A stretch of DNA of 64,000 bases from Microbulbifer litoralis (GTDB taxonomy: Bacteria > Pseudomonadota > Gammaproteobacteria > Pseudomonadales > Cellvibrionaceae): contig NZ_JALKCV010000005.1 in the NCBI RefSeq assembly GCF_023634065.1, positions 124,001 to 188,000 of the forward strand. Direction: 5' to 3'. The notes beneath the pieces were generated by a model. It was not told the origin of the DNA. It saw nothing but the letters and a program-made list of their open reading frames with translations, and ran no database searches. The position numbers were made by a program, and so were the translations under genes. Shown here piece after piece: positions 51,017 through 60,098 of this stretch (position 1 is its first letter; each line of letters starts with the position of its first letter).

Positions 51017-51546
51017 AGGAAAAAACCTGCCCACCGCGCCGCGGTGAACAGGTGAAGCGATGAGACAAGAGGAAGACCACCAATCCTTTCCGAAGCCCGG
51101 ATTGGTGGGAATCCACAGGTCGCACAGGGCCTCCATGCCCGGCCGACCGCAACCGCGGGACGCAGCTGCAAAAAAACAGCACCGGATGGCTCAATATCCG
51201 ATACCGCTGGCCGGCCACTCCCTGGTCGACCGGGTCTGTTCGACAAAACACCTGCGGCGTACGAATACCGGGCTCACGAATGCGAAACGCCGGCAGTCAC
51301 CGCGGCAGCTGTATTGCTGTCGCAACAGGCAGCAAATATTAAAATATAACGATAACCATTCGCAACACCATGCTGTGAAAACCGGCCCGTCGGGCGCAGG
51401 TATCATCATTGCGGCGAGCGGTCCCGGGAGAGGGGGATGCTTCCCTTCCGATCCAATAGTAGCGACAGCAAAAAGACAGCTATTAGATTCTTGGCATAGT
51501 TAATGCTTTTACCCCCTATAAAAAGTCATAAGTCCTGGGGGGGCCG
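51017..51546. other. 530-bp intergenic region
   Basis: No gene seen. It contains a hairpin at 51025-51053 (ACCTG and CACCGC arms paired with GCGGTG and CAGGT) after the synthetase, a Fur-like 19-mer at 51345-51363 in an AT-rich stretch, and the likely promoter of the TauE gene with GGGGGGG-rich ribosome site at 51537. A 147-codon open frame across it has no protein-like pattern. Confidence 0.5.
51345..51363. promoter_or_regulatory. Fur-like box candidate
   Basis: TATAACGATAACCATTCGC matches GATAATGATAATCATTATC at 14 of 19 positions. It lies in the only AT-rich part of the gap and 180 bases upstream of tauE-like gene; weak evidence on its own. Confidence 0.3.
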
Positions 51547-52371
51547 ATGGGCACCGAAGAAATCTTCCTGTTTATTGCACTGTTATGTCTCGCCGGCCTG
51601 ATCGCCGGTATCACTTCGGGGCTGTTTGGAAACGGTGGCGGTTTTGTGGTGGTGCCGGCACTGCTTGCGGTTTTCCCGTTCCTGCCCAATGCCTCCCACG
51701 AAATCATGCGCGTGGCCGTGGGCACTTCGCTGGCGTCCATCGTGATTTCCTCGGCCCGCTCGGTGCAGGCCCACACACGGCGCGGGGCGGTGGACTACCA
51801 GGTACTCAGGGATTGGTCGATCTGGGTGCTGATGGGGGTCGCCGCCGGTCTCTATATCGCCTCCTACACCGACAGCACCCGCCTGATCGTGGTATTTGCC
51901 GCTGGTGTGCTGGTCTATTCCATCTATTTCCTGTTCCCGAACCTGTTCGACGGCTTCAAGGGCAAACTGACCATGCCCACCGGCGTCGCACGCGCCTCAC
52001 TGGCCAGTTTTCTCGGCGGCTTTTCCTCGCTGCTGGGGATCGGCGGCGGCACCATTACGGTAATGACCATGGTGCTTTGCAACAGGCCGGTGCACCAGGC
52101 GGTGGCCACGGCTTCCGGAATCGGCTTCCTGATCGGCTTGCCCGGCGCCATCGGTTTCCTGGTCATGGGCCTGCACAAACCGGACCTGCCGTTCGGCTCC
52201 ATCGGCTATATCAATATTCCGGCATTGATCGCGATCTCGGCATTTTCAGTGATCTCTGCCCCCATCGGCGCGCGCTGGGCACACAGCCTGGACGAGCGAC
52301 ATCTCAAGCGCCTGTTCGGCGTTTACCTGGTGATTGTTTCCATTTCCATGTTCATCAAGAGCACGCACTGA
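51547..52371 (+). CDS. TauE/SafE family sulfite/organic anion exporter
   Basis: A 274-residue membrane protein with eight helices. Family marks: LAGLIAGITSGLFGNGGGFVVVPAL near the N terminus and GGFSSLLGIGGGTITVMTM mid-sequence, the two Gly-rich inverted-repeat halves. TauE/SafE proteins are thought to export sulfite, sulfoacetate or other small anions. Followed after 50 bases by a Tat-exported aminotransferase; co-transcription is likely. The long upstream gap suggests regulated expression, possibly by iron (see Fur-like box). Confidence 0.93.
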   Translation: MGTEEIFLFIALLCLAGLIAGITSGLFGNGGGFVVVPALLAVFPFLPNASHEIMRVAVGTSLASIVISSARSVQAHTRRGAVDYQVLRDWSIWVLMGVAAGLYIASYTDSTRLIVVFAAGVLVYSIYFLFPNLFDGFKGKLTMPTGVARASLASFLGGFSSLLGIGGGTITVMTMVLCNRPVHQAVATASGIGFLIGLPGAIGFLVMGLHKPDLPFGSIGYINIPALIAISAFSVISAPIGARWAHSLDERHLKRLFGVYLVIVSISMFIKSTH

Positions 52372-52421
52372 TCCGGCAACCCGCCCGGTTGTCGAAAACC
52401 AACGCCAAAGAGGACTCGATA

Positions 52422-53570
52422 ATGACGAATAAGATCAGCCGGCGATTGTTTCTCGGGGGAGCGGCGGCAGCGCTGTCGACGGCCGCCGCGGGCAGAATCG
52501 GTACGGCAGCGGCCGCAGAGCCGGCCGCACCCGCAACGCTGTATGGGCCGGCACCGGGCGTCGCCAAACTGAACGCCAACGAAAACCCCTACGGCCCCAG
52601 TCCCAAGGCGCTGAAGGCCATCGCCCAGGCGGGCCAGAAGGGCGCCTACTACGTAAACCAGACAGCGGTAAAACTGAAGGCGATGATCGCCGAACGCCAC
52701 AGCCTGACACCGGAGCATGTCACCATCGGTTCCGGCTCCAGTGCCGGCCTGACTGCCGCCGCCATTGCCGCCGCGCAGAAAGGCGATATTCTCGGCCCGG
52801 ACCTGTTCTGGGATACCACCGCCAAGGTGGTGGAAATCCAGGATATCGGCGGGATAAAGCGGCTGCCAAAACTCGAGTCGCTGCAGATCGACCTGAAGGG
52901 CATGTACGATGCCATCGATGATTCCATCGCCATGGTGCAGATCACCAACCCCAACAACCCGACGGGGATGTTGATCGATGCCGGTGCCATGAAAGACTTC
53001 TGCATCAAAGCGTCGAAGAAAACCACAGTACTCGCCGACGAGGCCTACAACGAGCTGACCGACGACCCCGACGGCAACTCGGTCATTCCGCTGGTCAAGG
53101 CCGGGCACGATGTAATCGTCGCGCGCACTTTCTCCAAAATCTACGGCCTGGCCGGCCTGCGCGTCGGCTACCTGATCGCACAGCCGGAGCGCATCGCGGA
53201 AATGGAGCGCTACGGCATCGGCTGGTACGGCCTGAACCAGGCGGGCCTGGCGGCGGCCATCGCCAGCTACGAGGATCAATCGTTTATGGATTTTTCCCGC
53301 AACAAGGTCCGGGAAGCCCGGCAGATGGTTTCCGCCGCAGTGAAGGAACACGGCCTCACCGCGCTGCCATCGGTGACCAATTTCATGTTCGTCGATCTCG
53401 GCGACCTGAATGCCGAGGAATTTCGCAAGGAGATGGCCAGGGAGAATGTGCTGATCCGCGGTATCTACCGCGACTACACCAACTGGTCCCGGGTCAGCAT
53501 GGGCTACCTGGAAGATGTGGAAAAGTATACCCGTGCACTGCCCAAGGTACTGTATCGTATGCGCGGTTGA
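52422..53570 (+). CDS. Tat-exported aminotransferase, class I/II (HisC-like)
   Basis: A 382-residue fold-type I aminotransferase with a Tat signal: SRRLFLGGAAAALS, twin Arg followed by hydrophobic Ala-rich helix. After the signal come LNANENPYGPSPKAL and other HisC-type motifs: ITNPNNPTGMLID, DEAYNELTDD, the Schiff-base Lys in FSKIYGLAGLRVGY and a C-terminal Arg in YTNWSRVSMG. A PLP enzyme folded with cofactor in the cytoplasm and exported by Tat is rare but known. The product may be histidinol-phosphate-like or any aromatic amino acid. It follows a TauE exporter. Start at 52422 gives the Tat leader directly. Confidence 0.9.
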   Translation: MTNKISRRLFLGGAAAALSTAAAGRIGTAAAAEPAAPATLYGPAPGVAKLNANENPYGPSPKALKAIAQAGQKGAYYVNQTAVKLKAMIAERHSLTPEHVTIGSGSSAGLTAAAIAAAQKGDILGPDLFWDTTAKVVEIQDIGGIKRLPKLESLQIDLKGMYDAIDDSIAMVQITNPNNPTGMLIDAGAMKDFCIKASKKTTVLADEAYNELTDDPDGNSVIPLVKAGHDVIVARTFSKIYGLAGLRVGYLIAQPERIAEMERYGIGWYGLNQAGLAAAIASYEDQSFMDFSRNKVREARQMVSAAVKEHGLTALPSVTNFMFVDLGDLNAEEFRKEMARENVLIRGIYRDYTNWSRVSMGYLEDVEKYTRALPKVLYRMRG

Positions 53571-53601
53571 CCCGCTCTCTGTCTGCCATACAAAAAATCG
53601 T

Positions 53602-53833
53602 AATGCCGGTCAGTTAAGCAACTGAAGGCTTGGTAGATGAGATTGTACGGGGCTTTGGCTGGCTTCGGGGCGGCCCTGCTACCGGGTGCAGCCTTGCGAG
53701 ACACGGACTAGGCGCCCCCCGTATATACATCCCTGTAGGCTTGTCCGCGAGGTCCCTCTCGCAGACAGTCTCGCAAGGCTGCACCCGGCATCAGGGCCTT
53801 TGCGGCGACAGTGTGGCTTAACTGACCGGCATT
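53602..53833. repeat. 232-bp element with nested inverted repeats
   Basis: Outer arms AATGCCGGTCAGTTAAGC (53602-53619) and GCTTAACTGACCGGCATT (53816-53833); inner perfect 21-bp arms beginning CCGGGTGCAGCCTTGCGAG at 53682 and its complement at 53768-53788. The centre has CCCCGTATATACATCCCTGT. No frame. Reads as a MITE-like or structured element. Confidence 0.85.
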
Positions 53834-53902
53834 ACCGCCGTAACGGGGATTTTTATTGCCCAGAAGTCAAGCTTCGGAGTTCGAGCCTCCGGATCGATAG
53901 AC

Positions 53903-53994
53903 GTAGCCCGGATGGAGCGCAGCGGAATCCGGGTAGAGTGCGGCCCGGCACCACAATCCCGGATTGCGGCGCTGCGCGCCTCCATCCGGGCTAC
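53903..53994. repeat. REP-like element, GTAGCCCGGATGG family, copy 3
   Basis: Arms GTAGCCCGGATGGAGCGCAG and GCGCGCCTCCATCCGGGCTAC, with CCCGGATTGCGG centre; same family as 36847 and 40039. Confidence 0.85.
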
Positions 53995-54023
53995 GCCCTG
54001 CCGATCACTGCGAACTCCGAAAC

Positions 54024-54221
54024 TTATTAGTTGTCTGAAAATTTTTTTGATCCAAACCGCCCGTCGTAGCCGTCATCCCGGACTCGATCCGGGATCCAGC
54101 GAAGGGGTCCTTCACCCTGGATTCCGGACCGAGTCCGGAATGACGACTCAAGGAAGTGAATACCGGTTTTTCCGGTTGTTAAAAGGGTTCTGGATAACTG
54201 TCAATACAATTATGGGACCCT
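54024..54221. repeat. 198-bp direct repeat, copy 1
   Basis: Matches 60955-61150 in the same orientation. Left end TTATTAGTTGTCT.AAAATT, then a GTCATCCCGG-family palindrome (54072-54147), right end TTCTGGATAACTGTCAATAC and AATTATGGGACCCT. Spans the end of the TonB receptor transcript. Confidence 0.85.
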
Positions 54222-54229
54222 TTATAAGT

Positions 54230-56818
54230 TCAGAAATTGTGGTTGAGGCGCATATAGTAATAGCTGCCCTGCCAGTCCACTACGGTACCCGAGGAGTAGA
54301 TGCGGCCGCAGCAGTAATCCCCGATTTCATCTTGTTCCGGGTATTCATCGAAGATATTGCGTCCGCCCAGGGCGATGCTGGTGGCCTCGGTAACGCGATA
54401 CTTGCCTTCCAGGTCCACCATCACGATCGGGTCGAAATCCTGGATTACTTTCTCATCCTCTACGATATTGGCATTTTCGTAGGAGCCATACCAGTTGGCG
54501 CGCGCCATCAGGGAAAAATCGCCCAGTTCGTGGACCGCGGTCAGCACACCGCGCAGCTTGGGATCGAAATTCTCGAAGTCGTACTGGTCCTCTTCGTTCA
54601 GGTACTCGTCCGGGTCCGACGTGAACTCGGACTTGTTGTAGTTCACGGATGCCGTGAGGCTGGTCATGGAACCATTTGACCACTCCAGCGGATAGGTGGC
54701 CACCACATCCACCCCCTGGGTGCGGGTGTTGAATGCGTTGGTGAAATAGAAAACGCCGCCGATCGATTCGGCCCCAACAACCCCCGCATCCAGCAGCGCG
54801 AGGTAATTGGAATAGGCATCCCCGGCATCGCTGTCGCTGGAGACATCGAGTGTGGAAATCGCGTAGGTGCGATCGTCCACATCGATGCGGTAGAAATCCA
54901 CCGTCAGCTCCAGGCGCTCGAAGCCGGCGGTCAGGCCGAAGGTATAATTGATGGAGGTTTCCGGCTCCAGTGCCTCGGCCCCCAGGGCCGTGGCCACATC
55001 GCTGCCGGCGGGAAAGAGACCGGTGGCCACAGGGAAGCCATCGGGCAGCCGGGTGGACACGTTGGTTGTCCCCTGCTGGCCGGGCGTCGGCGCGCGGAAG
55101 CCGGTACCCACCGAGGAACGGATACCGAAAGTATCGGTGACGTCATACTGCAGCGCCAGCTTGCCAACCAGCTCGGAATCGAAATCCGAGTAGTCCTCGT
55201 AGCGAGCGGCGGCCTGTACAAACAGGCGATCGGTAAGGTCGCTACTCAGGTCGACAAATGCCGCGTAGGAATCCCGTGAGTAACTGCCGGAGTATTCCGG
55301 CGAATAACCCGGGAAACCGTTGGACCCCACCCCTACGACCGTATAGACAGGGTCGTCCGGATTGGCGCAGTCGAGGGTGGAACCGCCGGCAATCGCTTCC
55401 ATGCCGGCCGCGGAAGCCGTGCCGTCGTCGTTGCAAAGGGCCCAGGGATCCCGGGTGGCATAGGGACCGGCAGCGTAGGACTGTTCGTCACCACCGGCAA
55501 TTTCGTAGCGCTCATCCATATAGCTGAAACCGAATGCGGCCAGCACCGGGCTGCTGATGCCCAGGTCCAGCTCCCTGGAGAAGTCCGCCTGTAGCTGTGT
55601 TTCCTCATTGCTCAGGGTACCGGGGCGGAAAGACGTGGGCGTATCCGGTCCCAGCGATGGATTGATGGTGTTCCTCAGCGTGTAGTCGACATCGCTGTAG
55701 CCGTAGCGTGCACTGATATCGTAGGCCAGGCCGCTGCTCCACTCACCGCGAATACCGGACACGGCCGAGTAATCCGTGACTTCCCCCTCGAACCGCGGCG
55801 TAAAACCACCCGGGAAGATTTCCAGCGGGCTGTAAATGGAACCGTCCTCGAGGCGCAAATCCTCGATAGTGCCATTGCCGGGATAGCGGTAGAAAAATCC
55901 CCCGTCGGCCTCGCTGTTGGAGTAGTTGCCGAATGCATACCACTCTGCACCACCCGACAGGTCGTAGCCGACATTGACGAACAGCCGCGCCGCCTCTGTA
56001 TTGGGCTGCCCCCAGGGGTTGACTACATCACTTTCCAGCGAGGCGTTGCGGGAGGCCGCCATAAAGGCCTCGTCTCCGGTGTACCGCGCGTAACTGGCGC
56101 CGCTGTCGTACAGCGGGTTGTCCTTGTCGAGACAGAACCAGGTTTCGCAATACTGTTCGGAACGGGATGTGTAGTCGGTTTTGGAAAATTCGCTGGAAAT
56201 ACTGACAAACCCCCTATCGCCCAACGGCAGGCCGACATTGCCACTGGCCGTAGTGCCAAAGCCATCGCCCTCGGTGTACTCGCCGCTGCTGACACTGAAG
56301 GAACCACCCTCTGCATTGTCTTTCAGGATAAAGTTGATCACGCCGGCGATGGCATCGGAACCGTACTGGGCGGCCGCGCCGTCCCGCAGCACTTCCACGG
56401 ATTTCAGCGCGGAGCTGGGAACCGTAGCCACATCCGCGGCCTGGGTACCTGAGCCACCGATCTCCACCAGCGCGGCGCGGTGGCGGCGCTTGGAGTTGAC
56501 CAGCACCAGCGTCTTGTCCGTGGGCATGCCGCGCAGCTGTGCCGGGCGGATAAAAGTGGCGCCGTCGCTGATCGGCTGACGGGCCACGTTGTAGGAGGGC
56601 ACCAGCGTCTTGAGCACGTCGTTGGTGTCGGTAAACGAGACGGCTTCAAGCATCTCTGCGTTGAATACATCCACCGGGACCGGGGAATCCGCCACCGAGC
56701 GCGGCTGCCCACGCGTTCCGGTGACGGCCACTTCCTCGATCTCCTCGGCTTCCACTGGCGGTACAGCCGCAATTGCTGCCATGACCGCACAGCTGAGTGT
56801 TTTCAGTTTGATATGCAT
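54230..56818 (-). CDS. TonB-dependent outer-membrane receptor (second)
   Basis: An 862-residue receptor. A signal peptide ends at VEAEEIEEVAVTGTRG, which also serves as TonB-box-like start; the plug has QLRGMPTDKTLVLVNSKRRHRAALVE and SVEVLRDGAAAQYGSDAIAGVINFIL, typical of OmpA-linked iron/carbohydrate receptors of the CirA/FecA-like broad group; the barrel ends with LNHNF, a Phe-terminated insertion signature. The plug motif VNSKRRHR is characteristic of receptors with VNGKRRH signature found in marine bacteria and xanthomonads for uptake of nutrients. The ligand is unknown. Its end abuts the 198-bp repeat. Confidence 0.93.
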   Translation of the reverse strand: MHIKLKTLSCAVMAAIAAVPPVEAEEIEEVAVTGTRGQPRSVADSPVPVDVFNAEMLEAVSFTDTNDVLKTLVPSYNVARQPISDGATFIRPAQLRGMPTDKTLVLVNSKRRHRAALVEIGGSGTQAADVATVPSSALKSVEVLRDGAAAQYGSDAIAGVINFILKDNAEGGSFSVSSGEYTEGDGFGTTASGNVGLPLGDRGFVSISSEFSKTDYTSRSEQYCETWFCLDKDNPLYDSGASYARYTGDEAFMAASRNASLESDVVNPWGQPNTEAARLFVNVGYDLSGGAEWYAFGNYSNSEADGGFFYRYPGNGTIEDLRLEDGSIYSPLEIFPGGFTPRFEGEVTDYSAVSGIRGEWSSGLAYDISARYGYSDVDYTLRNTINPSLGPDTPTSFRPGTLSNEETQLQADFSRELDLGISSPVLAAFGFSYMDERYEIAGGDEQSYAAGPYATRDPWALCNDDGTASAAGMEAIAGGSTLDCANPDDPVYTVVGVGSNGFPGYSPEYSGSYSRDSYAAFVDLSSDLTDRLFVQAAARYEDYSDFDSELVGKLALQYDVTDTFGIRSSVGTGFRAPTPGQQGTTNVSTRLPDGFPVATGLFPAGSDVATALGAEALEPETSINYTFGLTAGFERLELTVDFYRIDVDDRTYAISTLDVSSDSDAGDAYSNYLALLDAGVVGAESIGGVFYFTNAFNTRTQGVDVVATYPLEWSNGSMTSLTASVNYNKSEFTSDPDEYLNEEDQYDFENFDPKLRGVLTAVHELGDFSLMARANWYGSYENANIVEDEKVIQDFDPIVMVDLEGKYRVTEATSIALGGRNIFDEYPEQDEIGDYCCGRIYSSGTVVDWQGSYYYMRLNHNF

Positions 56819-57457
56819 GGGTAGCCCCCTACTTTTATCTGATTATTCTGAACCCCTACTACGGTGACATCCGGTTTTTCGCTCCATCTTTGCGCCCTGT
56901 TGGTGCAGGCCAGAAACATCCCGGGCGAGGATGAAAACTTTCCGACCGGGAACCGGAAAAATTGATCCCCGTCTATAGTTCAGCAACTTGTATGCCATGG
57001 GATATTCAGTGAATGGATATCCGGCCCGACTGTGTTCAGAAAGAGAACCTCCGGAAGGAAGCCACAATGCGCTGTGTGAAATCGGCGATACGATTAATTA
57101 TTGAAAAATCAGCATTTTTCTTTACGCCGGTTCTTTCACAGGCAAAGCCCAGGGCGGCCATGGATGGATGGCATTGTTATTGATCCTTTACCTCCGTTAA
57201 CGGAAGGCACCCTGCGCTGAATTTCCGGCGTCTGCATTTTTGTTCAGATACGGGGCTCAAGGCAGTCCGTTGCGCCCGCTTTTATTGCGTGTCAAGCGCA
57301 CTTTATTGGGACAGGGGAAGGGGACCACCCGACAACAAGCACCGTTGTGCATTGGAAGAGGGCGTGGCCGGCTTAGGTATGGCCTGTGGAGGCGCGGCCG
57401 ATATTTATCCGGCAGGCAACAGACAGATAGGGAAAAAGAGTAAAAGAAGAGGCATTA
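56819..57457. other. Long intergenic leader of TonB receptor gene
   Basis: 639 bases with no convincing gene. The part next to the receptor start should carry its promoter and leader. An AT-rich inverted repeat GAAAAAT-CAGC-ATTTTTC lies near 57103 and a 12-bp palindrome TCCGTTAACGGA at 57193-57204; either could be an operator or hairpin. Small open frames here look random. Confidence 0.5.
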
Positions 57458-57482
57458 CCGCCGCCGGATACTCCGGCGGCGG
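57458..57482 (-). terminator. Terminator after zinc metalloprotease
   Basis: On the minus strand CCGCCGCCGG and CCGGCGGCGG pair perfectly (10 bp, five-base loop) 15 bases past the stop, followed by a pyrimidine-rich tract with several T-runs. Confidence 0.75.
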
Positions 57483-57497
57483 TCTTGGGATATCCGA

Positions 57498-59906
57498 TCA
57501 GATTGGCGACCCCGGCGGCATCGCCTCCAGGTCCGAGGACTTGACCTCCAGTTCACCGCTGCGGAAGGCCGCGATACGCTGCGCCTGGTAGAAATAGTGG
57601 GCGTTGTACCCTTGCGGATCCTCGCCGAACAGTTTCATGCGGCCGATCTGGTGCTGGAAGCCGGCCAGTTCCAGGCTGGCCTTGGCGCGCACCGACTCCG
57701 CCGCCTGCTCGTCACCGGCCAGCAGCATCAACTGGTGGATATAGACATGGTTTACCCGCTGGTGCACCGCGGCCTGCAGGCCCGAGAAGTGATCGCGGTC
57801 CAGTGCCGCGGCCGTGAGCCCGTCCAGTAGCGCACCGAATCCCGGGGTCTCGCTGTTGCGTGCGTGCTGCTGCTCCATACGAGCGGCGCGCTCCGGATTC
57901 AGCAGGATCGACAGCGTGTGCCCGGCGGCGGCTTCGGTCAGCGCGATTGCATCGAAAGCGACACCGGTATCCGACGGGAAGCTCTCGTCCGTACGGCTGT
58001 AGCCGTAGGCCTTCGGCGACAGCAGTTGCAGCACATTTTCCGGCAGGGTCAGGAATTCCGGTTGCAGGGTAGCCAGCAGCGCGTCCATGGCCTGCCGCTG
58101 CCGCTCGGCCGGCACCAGGGTATAGCTGTTCTGCTCGGCGTCGTTGTATAGATAGTCGTAGTCGAGGCCGCCGATCAGTTTGCCCACGGCCTCCGCCTGG
58201 TAGCGATGGCCGTAATAGACCGGCACCAGGGTTTCCTCCAGCGAGGAGCGCGGCGCGCTGCCCGGGTTGGCCGCGACGGAAAAGTGCTGCAGCGCGTGCC
58301 GGCGCAGCTCGGTCATGCGCGCGAACTCCGCCAGCGGATCGCTGCCGTTGTCCCACAGGTGGGAGACGGCGTGAGCGTCATTGATACCGCGGGAATCCCG
58401 ATCGGTGATAAAACGCAGCTTCTGCTGTTGTGCCTCATCGATAATACCGGCGAGATACGCCGCCTCGCTACCGCCGGCGTCGCCGTAACCGTAGCGGATC
58501 GTCAATTTGTCCCATTCGCCGATTCCGGTGTCGTAGGCATTCGCGAGTTCCAACTGGTCGTCGCTCAGCGAAACCAGCGGCGCCGGGTAGTCCATTACCG
58601 AGGCGCGGTCCTCGGTACTGGCGGCGAAGTTGTGGGCCAGCCCCAGGGTGTGCCCCACCTCGTGCGCGGACAACTGGCGAATGCGCGCCAGCGCCATCTG
58701 CTTCAGCGCTTCGGTATCGGCGCCGTCGCTGCCGTAGGGCTGCAGCAGCCCCTGGGCGATCAGGAAATCCTGGCGCACCCGCAGCGAACCGAGGGTCACA
58801 TTGCCCTTGATGATCTCGCCGGTGCGCGGATCGGCAATCGCGTGGCCGTAGGACCAGCCGCGGGTGGAGCGGTGCACCCAACTGATCACGTTGTAGCGCA
58901 CATCCAGTGGGTCCGCATCTTCCGGCAGAACCTCCACCCGATAGGCGTTTTTGTAACCGGCGGCCTCGAACGCCTGTGCCCACCAGCTGGCACCCTCGAT
59001 CAAGGCACTGCGCACCGGCTCCGGCACACCGGGATCCACGTAGTAGACAATCGGCTCCACCACCTCGTCGCTGCCCGGCTTCTTCCGCAGCCGGTGGCGA
59101 TAGATGACCCGCTGGTCCAGCGGCGCCTCGATGGCGGTGGCGTAGTCGCGGTATTCAAACGGGAAGTAGCCGCTGCGGCTGTGGAAGCGGCGCGGCTGGT
59201 AGTCGTCATCCGGCAGTGCCACCAGGGAGATATGCTGGCGCAGGGACACCAGCGTCGGCGTGGGCACCACTTGCTGCAGATGCTGGCCCGGCTCGCCGCC
59301 GGCAAAGGTCAGCTGCGCCTCGAACTCGCTGTTTTGCGGGAAGTTTTTCGTGCGCGGCAGGTAGACCGCGGACTTGCTGGTGTCGATGCTGTAACTGCCC
59401 TGCGCGGTATCCTTGAGCCGCCGGGCGATACCGTGCTGGTCGGACAGCAGGAAGGGCGTAAAGTCCACCAGCACCCGCTCGCCATCCCGCGCAACGGCCT
59501 CGAAGCCCCAGAGGACCGAGGAGGCAAAGGCCTCCGCCACCGCGCGACGCTCGGCGCTGTTGTCGGAGCGGGCGCGGTACTTCAGGTTCAGCTGGTGCAG
59601 CAGCACCTTGTTGCCGACCCGCTCGAACGTCACCAGCCGGTTGTCGCCCATCTGGTTGCGGTCCAGCCCCACCGGATTGGAGCCCAGGCCCTGGGCAAGG
59701 CCGGTGAGCAGCAGGAATTCGCGCTCGTAGTCCGCCACCTCCAGCAGCACCCTGCCGTTGGCGTCATCCCAGTAGAAATCGAAGTAGCCGGATTGTCTGT
59801 CCATGCCGGCGGTGTAATCGGCGATACTCTGCGCCGCGGCCGCCGCCTGGGCGGCCAGGGCGAGCAGCAACAGCCCCGCCGCGGCGGTGAGCTTGCGTAT
59901 CCACAT
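57498..59906 (-). CDS. Zinc-dependent metalloprotease (DUF5117/DUF4953 type), secreted
   Basis: An 802-residue exported protease. Signal peptide ends in an Ala-rich run (AQAAAAAQS). The N-terminal ~200 residues match the DUF5117 propeptide-like domain, and the catalytic domain (about 300-520, DUF4953) has the extended zinc motif HEVGHTLGLAHNF with a downstream VMDY Met-turn, as in metzincins. It likely degrades proteins outside the cell. The C-terminal ~250 residues form a helical domain. Divergent from the DUF2884 gene, with 192 bases between starts; a strong terminator follows. Confidence 0.93.
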   Translation of the reverse strand: MWIRKLTAAAGLLLLALAAQAAAAAQSIADYTAGMDRQSGYFDFYWDDANGRVLLEVADYEREFLLLTGLAQGLGSNPVGLDRNQMGDNRLVTFERVGNKVLLHQLNLKYRARSDNSAERRAVAEAFASSVLWGFEAVARDGERVLVDFTPFLLSDQHGIARRLKDTAQGSYSIDTSKSAVYLPRTKNFPQNSEFEAQLTFAGGEPGQHLQQVVPTPTLVSLRQHISLVALPDDDYQPRRFHSRSGYFPFEYRDYATAIEAPLDQRVIYRHRLRKKPGSDEVVEPIVYYVDPGVPEPVRSALIEGASWWAQAFEAAGYKNAYRVEVLPEDADPLDVRYNVISWVHRSTRGWSYGHAIADPRTGEIIKGNVTLGSLRVRQDFLIAQGLLQPYGSDGADTEALKQMALARIRQLSAHEVGHTLGLAHNFAASTEDRASVMDYPAPLVSLSDDQLELANAYDTGIGEWDKLTIRYGYGDAGGSEAAYLAGIIDEAQQQKLRFITDRDSRGINDAHAVSHLWDNGSDPLAEFARMTELRRHALQHFSVAANPGSAPRSSLEETLVPVYYGHRYQAEAVGKLIGGLDYDYLYNDAEQNSYTLVPAERQRQAMDALLATLQPEFLTLPENVLQLLSPKAYGYSRTDESFPSDTGVAFDAIALTEAAAGHTLSILLNPERAARMEQQHARNSETPGFGALLDGLTAAALDRDHFSGLQAAVHQRVNHVYIHQLMLLAGDEQAAESVRAKASLELAGFQHQIGRMKLFGEDPQGYNAHYFYQAQRIAAFRSGELEVKSSDLEAMPPGSPI

Positions 59907-60098
59907 AGGTCTTTCCCCGTTATTCGTATTCTGTGCTCGCCCTGGGCAGGGCGGCGATAGTCGCCGGATAGATTAACATCCAACCGGCGGAAAGGGACTT
60001 GCAAAAAATACTCCCTATCAGCGCATCCAGCCAGCACTCGGGATGCGTCGAAGCGATATAACGAAACAACAGATATAACGAAACAGGAGTAGAACACC

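Larger units (their letters stand above)
53571..54229. other. 659-bp repeat-rich intergenic region
   Basis: Contains, in order, the 232-bp nested inverted-repeat element (53602-53833), a REP-like element (53903-53994), and the first copy of a 198-bp direct repeat (54024-54221) with an embedded GTCATCCCGG-family palindrome. No gene seen. It separates the aminotransferase from the second TonB receptor (tail-to-tail). Confidence 0.8.

Noticed and set aside
51060..51503. 147-codon frame in the gap before tauE
   Set aside because: No codon bias or motif; contains the AT-rich regulatory stretch.
51585..52421. Upstream extension of the Tat aminotransferase frame through the tauE gene
   Set aside because: Overlaps the exporter in another frame; the Tat leader starts at 52422.
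57240..57443. 67-codon frame in the gap between TonB receptor and protease
   Set aside because: Basic, low-complexity translation, no ribosome site, no family resemblance.
58206..59960. 584-codon plus-strand frame opposite the metalloprotease
   Set aside because: Shadow frame; protease motif HEVGH is on the minus strand.
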